Below, in pieces: positions 5,197-6,305 of a stretch of 6,305 nucleotides of DNA. Each line of letters opens with the position of its first letter. The first letter of the stretch is position 1. The notes below the pieces were generated by a model that saw only the letters and a program-made list of their open reading frames with translations, made no database searches and was not told where the DNA came from. Made by a program: the position numbers and the translations under genes. Source of the stretch: Desulfobulbaceae bacterium (GTDB taxonomy: Bacteria > Desulfobacterota > Desulfobulbia > Desulfobulbales > Desulfobulbaceae); assembly GCA_011322715.1 (NCBI GenBank), contig DRLX01000524.1:1-6305 (forward strand), in the 5' to 3' direction.

Positions 5197-6305
5197 GGGA
5201 CTCCTGCTCCTCCTTTGTAGGACGCTCTTCTCTCGGGCCGCCGGGGAACATACCGCTCATCCAGATCCCTATTTCTTCTTTATTGGTATTCTGTACCTGC
5301 AGGGAAGGGGAGACACTGCCCTGGGCAAGGACAATAAGGCGGTCGCAGATTTCAAAGAGTTCATCCAGTTCCTCGGACACCACCAAGACGGCGGAGCCGT
5401 TGTTGCGTAAATCAATCATGGCCTGGCGAATGACATTGGCGGCACCGACATCCACTCCCCAGGTGGGCTGGGAGACAATGAGCAGTTTCGGTGCCTGCAG
5501 GATCTCCCGGCCGGTAATATATTTCTGCATGTTGCCACCGGACAGGCTGGTAATGGGGTCCTCTATGGAACCGCATTTCACGGTAAAACCGGTGATGCAG
5601 CGGCGGGTGAATTCAGCCGCCCTGCGAAATTGCAGCAATCCCTTTTTGACCATTCCGTGCCGATGGGCGGTGAGAATGGTGTTCTCGGTCAGGGACATGC
5701 CCGGCACCGCACCCCGGCCCAGCCGCTCCTCCGGCACAAAGCCAAGGCCCAGGTTACGCCGCTGGTCGGGATTCAGGCGGCCGACCGGTACATCATACAT
5801 TGTGATGACGTTCTCGTCGTCAACGAGTCGTTCGCCGCTCAGGCAGTAGAGGAGTTCCTGCTGGCCATTACCGGAGATACCCGCCATGCCGACAATCTCG
5901 CCCTCGGACACGGAAAAATTGATCTCCTTAAGGTCCGTGCCGAACGGATCAGCGGATTTTGTGGACAGGTCGTTGACCTGGAGACATTTTTTCCCGGAGA
6001 TAACCGGCCGCTTACCGGAACAAATTGGAAGCTCTTTGCCGATCATCATGCGGGCAAGGCTTGCGGCGGTTTCCTCGGCCGGTTTCGCGTATCCCGTCAC
6101 CTTGCCGCCCCGGATAATGGTGGCATTATGGCACAGTTCCATGATCTCGTCGAGTTTATGGCTGATGTAGAGGATCGAACACCCCTCGGCGGCAAGACGG
6201 CGCAGGGTATCGAACATGGTGCGCACCGCCTGCGGGGTGAGTACCGAGGTGGGCTCGTCCATGATCAGCAGTTTCGGTTCCTGCAGCAGGCAGCGCAGGA
6301 TTTCA
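5186..6305 (-). CDS. BMP/nucleoside-type ABC importer ATPase, tandem domains (5'-partial)
   Basis: This is the cytoplasmic energising subunit of a purine/nucleoside-type importer, of the two-domain class represented by YufO/NupO and RbsA. The reading frame is open to the window edge, so the first visible ATG (6262) is internal. It lies in the Walker B of domain 1 (LLIMDEPT), preceded in frame by ILRCLLQEPK. About 372 residues are visible. I infer that roughly 140-150 N-terminal residues are missing, including Walker A, Q-loop and signature of domain 1. Counting from that internal Met, the first H-loop (ISHK) is at 33-36, the second Walker A-like loop (GISGNGQQEL) at 128-137, the second signature (LSGGNMQK) at 240-247 and the second Walker B-like segment (LLIVSQPTWGVD) at 260-271. 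Domain 2 lacks the Walker A Lys, the Walker B Asp/Glu and the H-loop His (VVSEEL), as is usual in this family. The stop overlaps the next permease start by 11 nt. The family call is firm; the substrate is inferred from the neighbours. Confidence 0.95.
   Translation of the reverse strand, partial: EILRCLLQEPKLLIMDEPTSVLTPQAVRTMFDTLRRLAAEGCSILYISHKLDEIMELCHNATIIRGGKVTGYAKPAEETAASLARMMIGKELPICSGKRPVISGKKCLQVNDLSTKSADPFGTDLKEINFSVSEGEIVGMAGISGNGQQELLYCLSGERLVDDENVITMYDVPVGRLNPDQRRNLGLGFVPEERLGRGAVPGMSLTENTILTAHRHGMVKKGLLQFRRAAEFTRRCITGFTVKCGSIEDPITSLSGGNMQKYITGREILQAPKLLIVSQPTWGVDVGAANVIRQAMIDLRNNGSAVLVVSEELDELFEICDRLIVLAQGSVSPSLQVQNTNKEEIGIWMSGMFPGGPREERPTKEEQESRVC

Noticed and set aside
5283..5849. 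Long plus-strand open frame of 188 codons
   Set aside because: It lies wholly antisense to the ATPase, whose motifs are unmistakable. The translation is low-complexity and Arg/Ser/Pro-rich with no recognisable domain, as expected of a shadow frame.

Overview
The window is a minus-strand block of ABC-importer genes of the BMP (basic membrane protein) / purine-nucleoside type. Every convincing gene is transcribed from high to low coordinates. Moderately high G+C coding DNA, a cleaved or lipid-anchored binding protein and RbsC-like permeases suggest a Gram-negative bacterium. From remembered family resemblance I lean towards Desulfobacterota/deltaproteobacteria, but this is a low-confidence guess.

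The first importer occupies about 6305 down to 2078. In transcription order it comprises a tandem-domain ATPase whose N-terminus lies outside the window (>6305..5186), an RbsC/YufP-like permease (5196..4120), a shorter YufQ-like permease (4120..3191) and a BMP-family substrate-binding protein (3163..2078). The first three genes overlap by 11 and 1 nt, and the binding-protein gene follows after 27 nt with its own strong ribosome binding site. Together they encode a complete importer: a binding protein outside the inner membrane, a permease heterodimer and a two-domain ATPase. The binding protein resembles purine-binding BMP proteins, so uptake of purines or purine nucleosides is the most likely job.

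The stretch 1743-2077 holds no gene but is structured. At 1945-2028 there is an 84-bp REPIN-like element: two inverted REP-type units, each with a GTAG at the foot of a hairpin, whose stems differ by compensatory base changes. A small hairpin follows at 1925-1940, then an A+T-rich stretch with a possible weak promoter. Last come two overlapping dyads at 1745-1791, immediately before the next gene.

A second, diverged permease pair occupies 1742..621 and 628..1 (the latter runs off the window) and overlaps by 8 nt. It is paralogous to the first pair but clearly a different subtype. No ATPase or binding protein for it is visible; these may lie beyond position 1, or the pair may borrow those of the first importer. 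The first permease of this pair probably starts at a GTG at 1742, because the longer ATG start at 1787 has no ribosome binding site and sits inside the palindrome.
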